Below the pieces are notes generated by a model, which was given only the letters and a program-made list of their open reading frames with translations, was not told the DNA's origin and made no database searches. Positions 34,230 to 42,454 of a stretch of DNA of 64,000 bases are shown here, one piece after another. Within the stretch, counting starts at the first letter, position 1. Every line of letters starts with the position of its first letter. A program made the translations under genes and the position numbers. The stretch comes from Nonomuraea gerenzanensis (lineage in GTDB: Bacteria; Actinomycetota; Actinomycetes; Streptosporangiales; Streptosporangiaceae), in the NCBI RefSeq assembly GCF_020215645.1, contig NZ_CP084058.1, forward strand, positions 310,001-374,000. Direction: 5' to 3'.

Positions 34230-34526
34230 ATGTGGATCACGGATTGGACCTCCCGTGCCGCCTGTAAGGGTGCGGATCCGGATGCCCTGTTCGTGCAGGG
34301 CGCCGCGCAGAACAGGGCCAAGCTCATCTGCCGTGGCTGCCCGGTCCGTACTGAATGCCTCGCCGATGCGCTGGACAACCGCATCGAGTTCGGGGTGTGG
34401 GGCGGTATGACCGAACGGGAACGACGTGCGCTGCTTCGACGGCGGCCCGACGTGGACTCGTGGCGCGAGCTGCTCGAGTCGGCCAAGGAAGAGTACGAAC
34501 GGACCAACGAGCTGATCGCCGGCTGA
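34230..34526 (+). CDS. wblA: WhiB-family regulator, WblA/WhiB4 type
   Basis: A 98-residue iron-sulfur regulator. The four cluster-binding cysteines are Cys12, Cys34, Cys37 and Cys43 (C-x2-C-x5-C core), followed by the GVWGG turn and a basic DNA-binding tail (ERERRALLRRRP). The sequence follows Streptomyces WblA and mycobacterial WhiB4 closely (DPDALFVQGAAQNRAK, ADALDNRIEFGVWGG). WblA controls the switch to sporulation and represses antibiotic production in Streptomyces; WhiB4 is redox-responsive in mycobacteria. The long leader before the ATG and the position between ponA2-type and ArsA-type genes are conserved. Confidence 0.93.
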   Translation: MWITDWTSRAACKGADPDALFVQGAAQNRAKLICRGCPVRTECLADALDNRIEFGVWGGMTERERRALLRRRPDVDSWRELLESAKEEYERTNELIAG

Positions 34527-34574
34527 TCCCAGCCCGGCGACCGCGTACGGCCGGCGCCGCCGCCGGCCGTACTT

Positions 34575-35702
34575 CTATGCGGTGGCCAGCAGGTTTCCGA
34601 TCTCCCGCAACCCGGCGAGGTCGTGAACGTCTTCGGACATGGCGCGGACCTGCACCACGGGCACCGTGGGGTGGGCCGAGACGAAATGCTCCTGCTCGCG
34701 GCTCTCACGAGCGGCGAGCTGCATCCGCCCGGCGTGCAGCCGCAGCACGGCGGCGGTGAGCTCGTGCTCGCCCCTCGACTCCAAGTCCTCCGCGGCGGCG
34801 GCGCTGCGGGCGGCGGACAGGCCCGAGGCGGGCGCCACGTGCACCCGGTTGACGACGAGCCCGGCCAGGGGCATGCGCTCCTCGGCCAGGCGCTCGACGA
34901 AGTAGGACGCCTCGCGCATCGCGTCGCGCTCGGGCGCGGCCACCACGACGAACGCCGTGCCCGGGGCCTGCAGCAGCCGGTACGTCATCTCGGCCCGCTG
35001 CCTGAACCCGCCGAACACCGCGTCGAGCGCCGACACGAACGTCTGCAGATCCTTGATCACCTGGGCGCCCAGCAGCTTGGTCATCGCGCCGGCCATCAGC
35101 CCGAACCCGGCGTTCAGCAGCCGGAACGCGCTGCGCCCGCCCGCCTTGGCGGGTGCCGTGAGCAGCTTGATGAACCGGCCGTCGAGGAAGCGCCCGAGCC
35201 GCTCCGGCGCGTCGAGGAAGTCGAGCGCCGAGCGTGACGGCGGCGTGTCCACGATGATCAGGTCCCACTCGTCGGAGCGGCGCAGCTGGCCCAGCTTCTC
35301 CATCGCCATGTACTCCTGCGTGCCGGAGAAGCTGGAGGACAGTGACTGGTAGAAGGGGTTCGACAGGATCTGGCGGGCCCGTTCGGGATCGGCGTGCGCC
35401 TCGATGATCTCGTCGAACGTGCGCTTCATGTCCAGCATCATCGCGTAGAGCTGGCCGCCGCCCTCGGGCGAGCTGACCAGGCGCGGGGTGTTGTCCAGCT
35501 CGCTCAGCCCCATCGACTGGGCCAGCCGCCTGGCCGGGTCCACCGTCAGCACGACGGCGCACCTGCCGCGCTCGGCCGCCCGCAGGCCGAGCGCCGCCGC
35601 GGTCGTGGTCTTGCCCACGCCGCCGGCGCCGCAGCAGACGACGATCCTGGTGCCCTTGTCGTCGAGGATGGCGTCGATGTCGAGCCTGGCGGGCTTCTTC
35701 AC
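34575..35702 (-). CDS. ArsA/GET3-like ATPase (Rv3680-type)
   Basis: A 375-residue P-loop ATPase of the anion-transporting ArsA family. The Walker A loop is GAGGVGKTT (25-33), the switch region has TVDPARRLA, and the second switch reads IIVDTPPSRSALDFLD. It forms a pair with the next upstream gene, as Rv3680/Rv3679 do in M. tuberculosis, where the two form a complex and affect tolerance to metabolic and oxidative stress. No partner permease is encoded here. GTG 35702 overlaps the TGA of the upstream gene (GTGA). Confidence 0.9.
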   Translation of the reverse strand: MKKPARLDIDAILDDKGTRIVVCCGAGGVGKTTTAAALGLRAAERGRCAVVLTVDPARRLAQSMGLSELDNTPRLVSSPEGGGQLYAMMLDMKRTFDEIIEAHADPERARQILSNPFYQSLSSSFSGTQEYMAMEKLGQLRRSDEWDLIIVDTPPSRSALDFLDAPERLGRFLDGRFIKLLTAPAKAGGRSAFRLLNAGFGLMAGAMTKLLGAQVIKDLQTFVSALDAVFGGFRQRAEMTYRLLQAPGTAFVVVAAPERDAMREASYFVERLAEERMPLAGLVVNRVHVAPASGLSAARSAAAAEDLESRGEHELTAAVLRLHAGRMQLAARESREQEHFVSAHPTVPVVQVRAMSEDVHDLAGLREIGNLLATA

Positions 35703-36700
35703 GCTGCTCCCTGGGTGCGCATGCTCTGTGCCAGCTCGTACAGGCCGGCCAGGTCCACGCCGTCGGCCAGGAGCGGCAGCTCGTACCTCGTCAGACCGGC
35801 TCCGGCCAGCGTCTCGCGCTCGGCCCGCTCCAGCTCGGTGCGGCGGGCGTGCTCCACGACCTCCTCGGCGAGCGCCTCGGCGAGCGCCGTGGCCTGCGAG
35901 CCGTCGGTCACCCCTGCGGCCTTGAGCCCCACCGCGAGCTCCTCAGAGGAGAAGCGGCCCTTGACAGCCGTGTCAAGTGCGGCCTGTGGCAGCAGGGATT
36001 GGCGCACCATGTTGATGATAATTCCACCGGCGGGCAGACCGGCGGCGCGCAATTCCGCGATGCCGTCGAGGGTCTCCTGCACGGGCATCTCCTCCAGCAG
36101 CGTGACGAAGTGCACAGCCGTTTCGGGAGATTTCACGACACCGCTGACCAGGTCGGAGTGGTTCTTGATGGGACCGACCCTGGCCAGGCCCGCGACCTCC
36201 TTGGTGACATTCAGGAAGCGCGTGATGCGGCCGGTGGGCGGCGCGTCGAGCACGACCGCGTCGTAGATGCGGCGGCCGTTCCTGCCGCGCCTGCGCACGG
36301 CCTCGGTCGTCTTGCCCGTGACGAGCACGTCGCGGAAGCCGGGGGCCACGGTGGTGGCGAAGTCGACGATGCCCATCTTGGTCAGCGCCCGGCCGGCCCT
36401 GCGCATCCCGTAGAACATCTCCATGTACTCGAGCATGGCCTCCTCGGGATCGATGGCCAGCGCGTACACGTCACCGCCGTCCGGCGCGACCGCGATCCTG
36501 CGCTCCTCGTACGGGAGCGGTGGCAGGTCGAAGATCTGCGCGATGCCCTGCCTGCCCTCCACCTCCACCAGCAGCACCTTGCGGCCGCCAGCGGCCAGGG
36601 CGAGAGCGAGGGCGGCGGCGACGGTCGTCTTGCCGGTGCCGCCCTTGCCGGTGACGACGTGCAGCCGTACGTCGGCCCAATCCGTGTCCGGAGAGTCCAC
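35699..36700 (-). CDS. ArsA/GET3-like ATPase (Rv3679-type)
   Basis: A 333-residue partner ATPase. The deviant Walker A is GKGGTGKTT (18-26), with LLVEVEGRQGIAQIF in switch I and VVLDAPPTGRITRFL in switch II. The closing residues LADGVDLAGLYELAQ are typical of this subfamily. It is the first gene of the two-ATPase operon, divergent from a DUF4177/RidA operon across 77 bases. Confidence 0.9.
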   Translation of the reverse strand: MDSPDTDWADVRLHVVTGKGGTGKTTVAAALALALAAGGRKVLLVEVEGRQGIAQIFDLPPLPYEERRIAVAPDGGDVYALAIDPEEAMLEYMEMFYGMRRAGRALTKMGIVDFATTVAPGFRDVLVTGKTTEAVRRRGRNGRRIYDAVVLDAPPTGRITRFLNVTKEVAGLARVGPIKNHSDLVSGVVKSPETAVHFVTLLEEMPVQETLDGIAELRAAGLPAGGIIINMVRQSLLPQAALDTAVKGRFSSEELAVGLKAAGVTDGSQATALAEALAEEVVEHARRTELERAERETLAGAGLTRYELPLLADGVDLAGLYELAQSMRTQGAA

Positions 36701-36764
36701 GCTCCCACGCTACCGAACGGTCACTTGTCGTCTGCCTGCGACCAACCTTTGAGATTGCTCACAC

Positions 36765-36770
36765 TACGCT
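36765..36770 (+). promoter_or_regulatory. -10 hexamer of a probably leaderless transcript
   Basis: TACGCT ends seven bases before the ATG of the DUF4177 gene, and no ribosome site precedes that ATG. Transcription would start at or next to the A of ATG. Confidence 0.4.
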
Positions 36771-36777
36771 GATCCCC

Positions 36778-36933
36778 ATGAAGAAATGGGAGTACCTCAC
36801 GGCACCCGTGCTGATCCACAACACGAAGATGATTCTCGACAACTTCGGCGCCGACGGCTGGGAGCTGGTCCAGATCGTCCAGGGCGCCACGCCCGAGCAG
36901 CTCGTCGCCTACTTCAAGCGGGAGAAGCAGTGA
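36778..36933 (+). CDS. DUF4177 small protein (Rv3678A-type)
   Basis: A 51-residue protein beginning MKKWEYLTAPVL and containing NFGADGWELVQIV, the conserved core of DUF4177. The same small gene sits at this place in M. tuberculosis (Rv3678A). Function unknown. Its TGA overlaps the GTG of the RidA-like gene. Confidence 0.85.
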   Translation: MKKWEYLTAPVLIHNTKMILDNFGADGWELVQIVQGATPEQLVAYFKREKQ

Positions 36934-37391
36934 CGACGCCCGAGCAGCGCGTCGAGGAGCTGGGGTTCACCCTGCCGTCGCCCGCCAAGCCCGCGGGCTC
37001 CTACCTGCCCGTCGTCCGCACCGGCGACCTGCTCTACACCTCGGGTCAGGTGCCGATGATCGAGGGCAAGCTGCACCAGACCGGCAAGCTCGGCGTCGAC
37101 CTGGGGGTCGACGAGGGCAAGGCGCAGGCCCGCATCTGCGTGCTCAACGCGCTGGCCGCGCTCAAGGCCGAGCTGGGCGAGCTGTCCAGGGTGCGGCGGA
37201 TCGTCAAGGTCGTGGTGTTCGTGGCCAGCGCGCCCGACTTCACCGAGCAGCCCCAGGTGGCCAACGGCGCCAGCGACCTGCTCGCCGAGGTGTTCGGTGA
37301 CCAGGGCAGGCACGCGCGCAGCGCCGTGGGCGTGGCCGCGCTGCCGCTGGACGCGCCGGTCGAGGTGGAGCTGATCGCCGAAGTCGGCTGA
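36930..37391 (+). CDS. RidA/YjgF-family protein
   Basis: A 153-residue protein with YTSGQVP, NALAALKAELGELSRV and a C-terminal ARSAVGVAALPLDAPVEVELIA carrying the family's conserved Arg and acidic residue. RidA-type proteins hydrolyse reactive enamines/imines, though this subgroup (Rv3678c-like) is not characterised. GTG 36930 overlaps the DUF4177 stop. Confidence 0.88.
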   Translation: MTTPEQRVEELGFTLPSPAKPAGSYLPVVRTGDLLYTSGQVPMIEGKLHQTGKLGVDLGVDEGKAQARICVLNALAALKAELGELSRVRRIVKVVVFVASAPDFTEQPQVANGASDLLAEVFGDQGRHARSAVGVAALPLDAPVEVELIAEVG

Positions 37392-37439
37392 AGCGGGCAT
37401 ATGTCACCATGACCGAGTGATGTTCTAGGAGGAGGTCAT

Positions 37440-38231
37440 GTGACCGGATTGCCGCTTCCAGCCGAGCTAGCCGACCGGGCGCGCGACGTCCTGGCCGGCC
37501 GGGTCCAGCCGGTGCCGGCGCGGGACGCCGCCACGGTGGTGCTCCTGCGCCCGGGGCCGGAGGTCTACCTGCTGCGGCGCAAGGCGACGATGGCCTTCGC
37601 CGCGGGCGCGTACGTCTTCCCCGGCGGCTCCGTGGACGTGCGTGACACCGACCAGGCGGTCGCCTGGGCGGGGCCGTCCCCCGCGGAGTGGGGCAAGGTC
37701 TTCAAGGCGGACGAACGGCTGGCGCGCGGGCTGGTGTGCGCGGCCGTGCGCGAGACGTTCGAGGAGTCCGGCGTGCTGCTGGCAGGCCCCGGGCCCGGCT
37801 CGGTGGTGGCCGACACGACGGGCGACGACTGGGAGGCCGACCGGCTGGCGCTCATCGATCGCAGCCTCGGCTTCGCCGACTTCCTGGCCAGGCGCGGGCT
37901 GGTGCTGCGGGCCGACCTGCTCAAGGCCTGGGCGCACTGGATCACGCCGGAGATCGAGCGTAAGCGCTTCGACACGCGGTTCTTCGTCGCCGTGCTGCCC
38001 GAGGGGCAGCGCACGCGTGACGTGGGCGGCGAGGCCGACGCGGTGGTGTGGCGGCGCCCCGCCGAGGCGCTGAACGGCGGGTTCTTCCTGATGCCGCCCA
38101 CCCATCACACGCTGACCGAGCTGAGCGCGTACGGCAGCGTGGCCGACGTCCTGGCGGCGCCCCGCGAGATCGAGACGATCATGCCCAGAGCCGTGGAGAT
38201 CGAGGGCGAGATGCGGCTGGTGACGCGATGA
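37440..38231 (+). CDS. NUDIX hydrolase with split Nudix box (NUDT19-like)
   Basis: A 263-residue hydrolase. FPGGSVD begins the Nudix box, but its second half RETFEESGVLL comes about 45 residues later, after an Asp/Trp-rich insert. Such an insertion is known from NUDT19-type CoA diphosphatases. The late residues FFLMPPTHHTLTEL are typical of this subgroup. GGAGG lies five bases before the GTG. The stop overlaps the ATG of the MBL-fold gene, so they form one operon. Confidence 0.85.
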   Translation: MTGLPLPAELADRARDVLAGRVQPVPARDAATVVLLRPGPEVYLLRRKATMAFAAGAYVFPGGSVDVRDTDQAVAWAGPSPAEWGKVFKADERLARGLVCAAVRETFEESGVLLAGPGPGSVVADTTGDDWEADRLALIDRSLGFADFLARRGLVLRADLLKAWAHWITPEIERKRFDTRFFVAVLPEGQRTRDVGGEADAVVWRRPAEALNGGFFLMPPTHHTLTELSAYGSVADVLAAPREIETIMPRAVEIEGEMRLVTR

Positions 38232-39019
38232 GCGGCCTGCACATCCCGATCGACACGCCCGACGGGTCCCGTACCGCGCACGCCGAGAACCTGCTCGCCC
38301 CCAACCCCTCGGCGATGACCCTCGACGGCACCAACACGTGGGTGATCGGCGCCGGCGAGGAGGTGGTCGTCGTCGATCCCGGCCCGGACGACCAGGCGCA
38401 CCTGAGCCGCGTACGCGACCACCTGGGCGAGCGCCGCGTCACCCAGATCCTGCTCACCCACGGCCATTTCGACCACAGCGGCGGCGCCCGCGGCTTCGCC
38501 CGCATGGTGAACGCGCCTGTGCGCGCCCTCGACCCGCGCCACCGGCTCGGCGAGGAGGGGCTCGGCGACGGCGACGTGGTGACCGTGGGCGGCCTGGAGA
38601 TCCACGTCTACGGCACGCCCGGCCACTCGTTCGACTCGCTGTGCTTCTGGCTGCCCGCCGACCGCGCGATGCTGACGGGCGACACCGTGCTCGGCAGGGG
38701 CACCACCATCATCGCCCGCGACGGCGGCCTGGCCGACTATCTGCGCAGCCTCGACCGGCTCAGGGCGACGGCCGAGAGCCTGGAGGCGCGGGCGCTGCTG
38801 CCGGGTCACGGGCCGGTGCTGCCCGACCCGATCGGCACGCTCGACGCCTACATCGCGCACCGGCGCGAGCGGCTCGACCAGATCAGGGCGGCGCGCGCGC
38901 AGGGCGCCCGCACGCCGCGCCAGATCGTCACGATCGTGTACGCCGACGTCGACCGCTCACTCTGGCCGGCCGCCGAGATGTCGGTCGCGGCCCAGCTCGA
39001 CTACCTCGACCGGTTGTAG
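38228..39019 (+). CDS. MBL-fold metallo-hydrolase (Rv3677c-type)
   Basis: A 263-residue beta-lactamase-fold hydrolase related to LACTB2. The zinc motif is THGHFDHSGG; the later ligands lie in GTPGHSFDS, LTGDTV and LPGHGP. The C-terminal ~45 residues are helical (AYIAHRRERLDQIRAA). LACTB2 relatives are RNA endonucleases or thioesterases; substrate here unknown. Its end overlaps the convergent crp gene by 19 bases. Confidence 0.9.
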   Translation: MSGLHIPIDTPDGSRTAHAENLLAPNPSAMTLDGTNTWVIGAGEEVVVVDPGPDDQAHLSRVRDHLGERRVTQILLTHGHFDHSGGARGFARMVNAPVRALDPRHRLGEEGLGDGDVVTVGGLEIHVYGTPGHSFDSLCFWLPADRAMLTGDTVLGRGTTIIARDGGLADYLRSLDRLRATAESLEARALLPGHGPVLPDPIGTLDAYIAHRRERLDQIRAARAQGARTPRQIVTIVYADVDRSLWPAAEMSVAAQLDYLDRL

Positions 39020-39681
39020 AGCCGGTCCATGTCGAGGATGACCACGGCCTTGGCCTCGATCCGCAGCCAGCCCCGCTGCGCGAAGTCGGCCAGCGCCTTG
39101 TTGACCGTCTCACGCGAGGCGCCGACGAGCTGCGCCAGCTCCTCCTGGGTGAGGTCGTGGTGCACCCGCAGGCCGTCGTCGGTCTTGGTGCCGAACCGCT
39201 CGGCCAGATCGAGCAACTGCTTGGCCACCCGCCCGGGCACGTCGGTGAAGACCAGGTCGGCCAGCACGTCGTTGGTGCGCCGCAGCCGCTGCGCCAGCGC
39301 CCGCAACAGGTGCAGCGCCACCTCGGGCCGGCCGGTCAGCCAGGGCCGCAGGTCGTCGTGGCCCAGCCCGGCCAGCCGCACCTCGGTCAGCGCCGTCGCC
39401 GTGGCCGTGCGCGGCCGCGGGTCGAACAGCGACAGCTCGCCGAACATCTCGCTCGGCCCCAGCACGCTCAGCAGGTTCTCGCGGCCGTCCGGGGAGGTGC
39501 GGGAAAGCTTGATCTTGCCTTCCAGCACCACGTAGAGCCGGTCGCCCGTCTCGTTCTCGTGGAAGAGCGTCTGCCCCTTCGACAGCTGGACCTCGGTGAT
39601 GCTCGTGCGCAGCGCCGCGGCGCTCTCGCGGTCCAGCGCGGCGAACAGGGGGGCCTTGCCCAGCACATCTTCGGTGTTCAC
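39001..39681 (-). CDS. crp: Crp/Fnr-family regulator
   Basis: A 226-residue cyclic-nucleotide-responsive regulator; GTG 39681 has AGAGGAGG at good distance and gives the length of mycobacterial Crp (Rv3676, 224 residues). The cNMP pocket shows GELSLFDPRPRTATATA; the winged HTH reads LTQEELAQLVGASRETVNKALADF. It occupies the same place, between MBL-fold and nth genes, as in M. tuberculosis and Streptomyces. Crp in these species responds to cAMP and affects germination, development and central metabolism. Confidence 0.92.
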   Translation of the reverse strand: MNTEDVLGKAPLFAALDRESAAALRTSITEVQLSKGQTLFHENETGDRLYVVLEGKIKLSRTSPDGRENLLSVLGPSEMFGELSLFDPRPRTATATALTEVRLAGLGHDDLRPWLTGRPEVALHLLRALAQRLRRTNDVLADLVFTDVPGRVAKQLLDLAERFGTKTDDGLRVHHDLTQEELAQLVGASRETVNKALADFAQRGWLRIEAKAVVILDMDRLYNRSR

Positions 39682-39906
39682 TCTGCCTCCTCTGCTGCCA
39701 TTGTGACTCACCCCACTCCGGGCAGCACACACAGGTTATGGGAATGCCGGAGTGTTCTGGGCTTGCCCGGGTGCGTGGAAGCCCGGGGGAAAGGTACCGG
39801 ACCGCCGTTTCCGTACTGTGACCGGACTACCCGGAACCCCGCTCGATCGCCTCGATGGCGGCCCCTGCGCAGCGCGGCGACGCGAGCGAGCATCTCGCTC
39901 ACGGCG

Positions 39907-40362
39907 TCATCCGGCCTGCCGGGAAAGCAGATCGTCCACCGAGGCGACCGCCGCCGCCATGGACCGGCTGAGCAGGACGCGGAGCACGTCCACGGACTTG
40001 GGCCGCGCCGCCGGATCCGGCAGCCGGCACTGCTGGACCGCGATGCGCAGCGCCGGCGTGAGCACGCGGAGATCGCCGTCCTCAGCCCCGGTGGCCGCGA
40101 AGACGACCAGGTCGGCCCAGGCCCGTACGTCCTCCGCCTCCGGCAGCTCGCCGGCGCCCGGGTCGGTCCGCCACCCGATGAGCACCTGCCCTCGCGCCCC
40201 GAGCGCCACGCTCTCCTTGTCGGGCCTGATCCCGGCCGTGCCGCGCGCGTGCAGCTTGGCCATGGCCGCCACGCAGCTCACGGCCAGGCGGTGCAGCGCC
40301 TGCCCGCGCAGCGGCCCGCTCTGCTTGACGAACTCCGCCAGCGTCGAACCCTGATCACCCAT
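39907..40362 (-). CDS. Mini kinase-like protein lacking catalytic residues
   Basis: A 151-residue protein I do not recognise as a named family. It reads like a reduced C-lobe of a Hanks kinase. [23 protein letters not shown] occupies the catalytic-loop place but lacks HRD and its Asp-Asn pair. VLIGWRTD stands where DFG would be. [20 protein letters not shown] matches the usual C-lobe end. No N-lobe, glycine loop or catalytic Lys is present. A scaffold or decoy pseudokinase is possible. AAGGGGG lies upstream of the ATG at 40362. Confidence 0.6.
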   Translation of the reverse strand: MGDQGSTLAEFVKQSGPLRGQALHRLAVSCVAAMAKLHARGTAGIRPDKESVALGARGQVLIGWRTDPGAGELPEAEDVRAWADLVVFAATGAEDGDLRVLTPALRIAVQQCRLPDPAARPKSVDVLRVLLSRSMAAAVASVDDLLSRQAG

Positions 40363-40416
40363 GTCGCCGACCCCCTTCCGATGCGCCAGGTTGTACGCGG
40401 TCGGGGCCGTCCTGGG

Positions 40417-40444
40417 TTCAACCGTTCCCGGGAGCTTCTACTCT
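40417..40444 (+). promoter_or_regulatory. Promoter of nth, probably leaderless
   Basis: TTCAAC (40417-40422), a 16-base spacer and TACTCT (40439-40444) precede the nth ATG by six bases, with no ribosome site. Transcription should begin at or beside the ATG. Confidence 0.5.
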
Positions 40445-40450
40445 TGCGGC

Positions 40451-41173
40451 ATGGCGACGAACGCGGCGGGGCGCAAGCCGGAGACCCAGCTCGCACTGGT
40501 TCGGCGGGCGCGCAAGATGAACCGCATCCTCGCGGAGACCTACCCTGACGCCCACTGCGAGCTCGACTTCCGCAACCCGCTGGAGTTGCTGGTCGCGACC
40601 ATCCTCTCCGCGCAGTGCACGGACAAACGGGTCAACATGGTCACCCCCATCCTCTTTGCGAAATATCCGACGGTGGACGACTACGCCGCCGCGGACCGGG
40701 AGGAGATGGAGGAGATCATCCGCTCCACCGGCTTCTTCCGGGCGAAGACCAACAGCATCATCGGCATGGCGCAGGCCGTCTGCGACCGGTACGGCGGCGA
40801 GGTGCCCGGCAAGCTGAAGGACCTGGTCACGCTGCCCGGCGTGGGCCGCAAGACGGCCAACGTGGTGCTGGGCAACGCCTTCGACGTGCCCGGCCTGACC
40901 GTCGACACGCACTTCCAGCGCCTCGTGCGCCGCTTCGGCTGGACCGAGGAGACCGACCCCGTCAAGATCGAGCACGTCGTGGCGGAGCTGCTGCCCAAGC
41001 GGGAGTGGACGATCTTCTCCCACCGGGTGATCTGGCACGGCCGCCGCATCTGCCACGCCCGCCGGCCCGCGTGCGGCGTGTGCCCGCTGGCGGCGCTGTG
41101 CCCCTCGTACGGCACCGGCCCCACCGGCGAGGCGGAGGCGAGGAAGCTGGTCAGATCCGGCCCGTTCTCCTGA
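40451..41173 (+). CDS. nth: Endonuclease III
   Basis: A 240-residue base-excision-repair DNA glycosylase/AP lyase. The helix-hairpin-helix [12 protein letters not shown] carries the catalytic Lys134; the catalytic Asp is Asp152 in VDTHFQR. The [4Fe-4S] cluster cysteines are Cys201, Cys208, Cys211 and Cys217 in the standard C-x6-C-x2-C-x5-C spacing. It acts on oxidised pyrimidines in DNA. Place next to crp is conserved. Confidence 0.95.
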   Translation: MATNAAGRKPETQLALVRRARKMNRILAETYPDAHCELDFRNPLELLVATILSAQCTDKRVNMVTPILFAKYPTVDDYAAADREEMEEIIRSTGFFRAKTNSIIGMAQAVCDRYGGEVPGKLKDLVTLPGVGRKTANVVLGNAFDVPGLTVDTHFQRLVRRFGWTEETDPVKIEHVVAELLPKREWTIFSHRVIWHGRRICHARRPACGVCPLAALCPSYGTGPTGEAEARKLVRSGPFS

Positions 41174-41212
41174 TCGGGGAAGTCATTCGTACGGCGGCGT
41201 GTTGGAGGATGC

Positions 41213-41863
41213 GTGACCCAAGTGCCCGGCTGGCTGGAGAGACTGGCGGCGCAAGCGCAGCGGATCCGCGTTCCCGTACCCCTCCGGCCTCCGGACGGGC
41301 GCGGGCGCAGAGCCGCGGTGCTGATGTTGTTCGGCGAGGGGCCGGACGGCCCCGACGTGCTGCTCATCCAGCGCAGCACGCGCGGGCGCAGGCACGCGGG
41401 GCAGCCGGCCTTCCCCGGCGGCGGCGTGGACCCCGAGGACGCCGGGCCGATCGAGGCCGCGCTGCGGGAGGCCGAGGAGGAGACCGGGGCCGACCCGCGC
41501 GGGGTGCACGTGATCTGCACGATGCCCGAGCTGTACCTGCCCTACAGCGACAACCGCGTCACCCCGGTGGTCGCCTGGTGGCGGGAGCCGTCGGCGGTGC
41601 ACGCTGCCTCGCCCGACGAGGTCGACTCGGTCGAGCGGGTGCCGATCGCCGAGCTGGTCGATCCCGCGAACCGCGTCACGCTGCGGCATCCGCGCGGCAC
41701 GGCCGGGCCCGCGTTCCGGGTGCGCGGGATGCTGGTGTGGGGGTTCACCGCGATGGTGCTCGACACCGTGCTGCGCGAGGGCGGCCTCGAACAGCCGTGG
41801 GACCCGGAGCGCATGGAGGACCTGCCGCCCGACGTGGTGCGGCTCGCCTCACGTACCGGCTAG
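41213..41863 (+). CDS. NUDIX hydrolase, CoA pyrophosphatase type (Rv3672c-like)
   Basis: A 216-residue NUDIX enzyme. The box reads GGGVDPEDAGPIEAALREAEEETG, preceded by the CoA-hydrolase signature RRHAGQPAFPGG, as in NudL-type CoA diphosphatases. GTG 41213 has GGAGG upstream. The thioredoxin-like gene that separates nth and this gene in M. tuberculosis (Rv3673c) is absent here. It converges on the HEAT-like gene with a four-base overlap. Confidence 0.9.
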   Translation: MTQVPGWLERLAAQAQRIRVPVPLRPPDGRGRRAAVLMLFGEGPDGPDVLLIQRSTRGRRHAGQPAFPGGGVDPEDAGPIEAALREAEEETGADPRGVHVICTMPELYLPYSDNRVTPVVAWWREPSAVHAASPDEVDSVERVPIAELVDPANRVTLRHPRGTAGPAFRVRGMLVWGFTAMVLDTVLREGGLEQPWDPERMEDLPPDVVRLASRTG

Positions 41864-42423
41864 TGCCCCGAGCGCAGCGCGACCCCGAGCGAGGCCCATC
41901 CGGCCACGTCGGCGTCGGTGTCTGCCGCCAGCTTGCGCAGCGTCTCCAGCCCCGCCCTGTCGGGCGGTTCGCCGAGCACGTGCTGCAGCGCGTACGCGGC
42001 CCCGTACCTGACCCTGGCGTCGACGTGGCCCGCCAGGTCGATCACGGACGGCAACGACCGCGGGTCGGCCAGATGACCGAACGCGATCAGCACCGAGTAG
42101 AGCACCATGGCGTCGTCCTCGCTGGCGGCCAGGTAACGCAGCACGGGCAGCGTGCGGTCCACGAACGGCCGCAACATGCCCATGATGTCCACGCCGAGCA
42201 GCCGCTCGGCCACGGTGTCGGCGGCGCACAGCCGCCTGGCCTCGATGAACGACTCCAGGTCACCCCGCTGGCGCAGCAACGAGATCACGTGCCAGCGCAG
42301 AGGGCCGTCAGGATCGGTGTCGCGCAGCGCAGCCTGGATGAGTTCGCGCACTGTTCCCTCGTCCGGCGGCATACCGCTCAAGATAGCCAGGTGAGTGACG
42401 CCGTCCTGATCGAAGACGTGCAC
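41860..42423 (-). CDS. HEAT-repeat-like helical protein
   Basis: A 187-residue soluble protein made of paired helices, with ALRDTDPDGPLRWHVISLL, LADPRSLPSVIDLAGHVDARVRYGAAYALQHVL and LAADTDADVAGWASLGVAL. These match HEAT/PBS-lyase-like repeats. Such scaffolds bind other proteins; no catalytic residues are evident. The GTG start lies 31 bases from the divergent marP start. Its position inside the conserved block is a local insertion relative to M. tuberculosis. Confidence 0.65.
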   Translation of the reverse strand: MHVFDQDGVTHLAILSGMPPDEGTVRELIQAALRDTDPDGPLRWHVISLLRQRGDLESFIEARRLCAADTVAERLLGVDIMGMLRPFVDRTLPVLRYLAASEDDAMVLYSVLIAFGHLADPRSLPSVIDLAGHVDARVRYGAAYALQHVLGEPPDRAGLETLRKLAADTDADVAGWASLGVALRSGH

Positions 42424-42454
42424 ACTTGACCGTATCGCTGGTTACCTTTGAAGC

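Noticed and set aside
39732..39906. A Crp-binding site (TGTGA-N6-TCACA) upstream of crp
   Set aside because: TGTGACTCAC and TGTGACCGG were seen, but neither has the second half-site at the right spacing.
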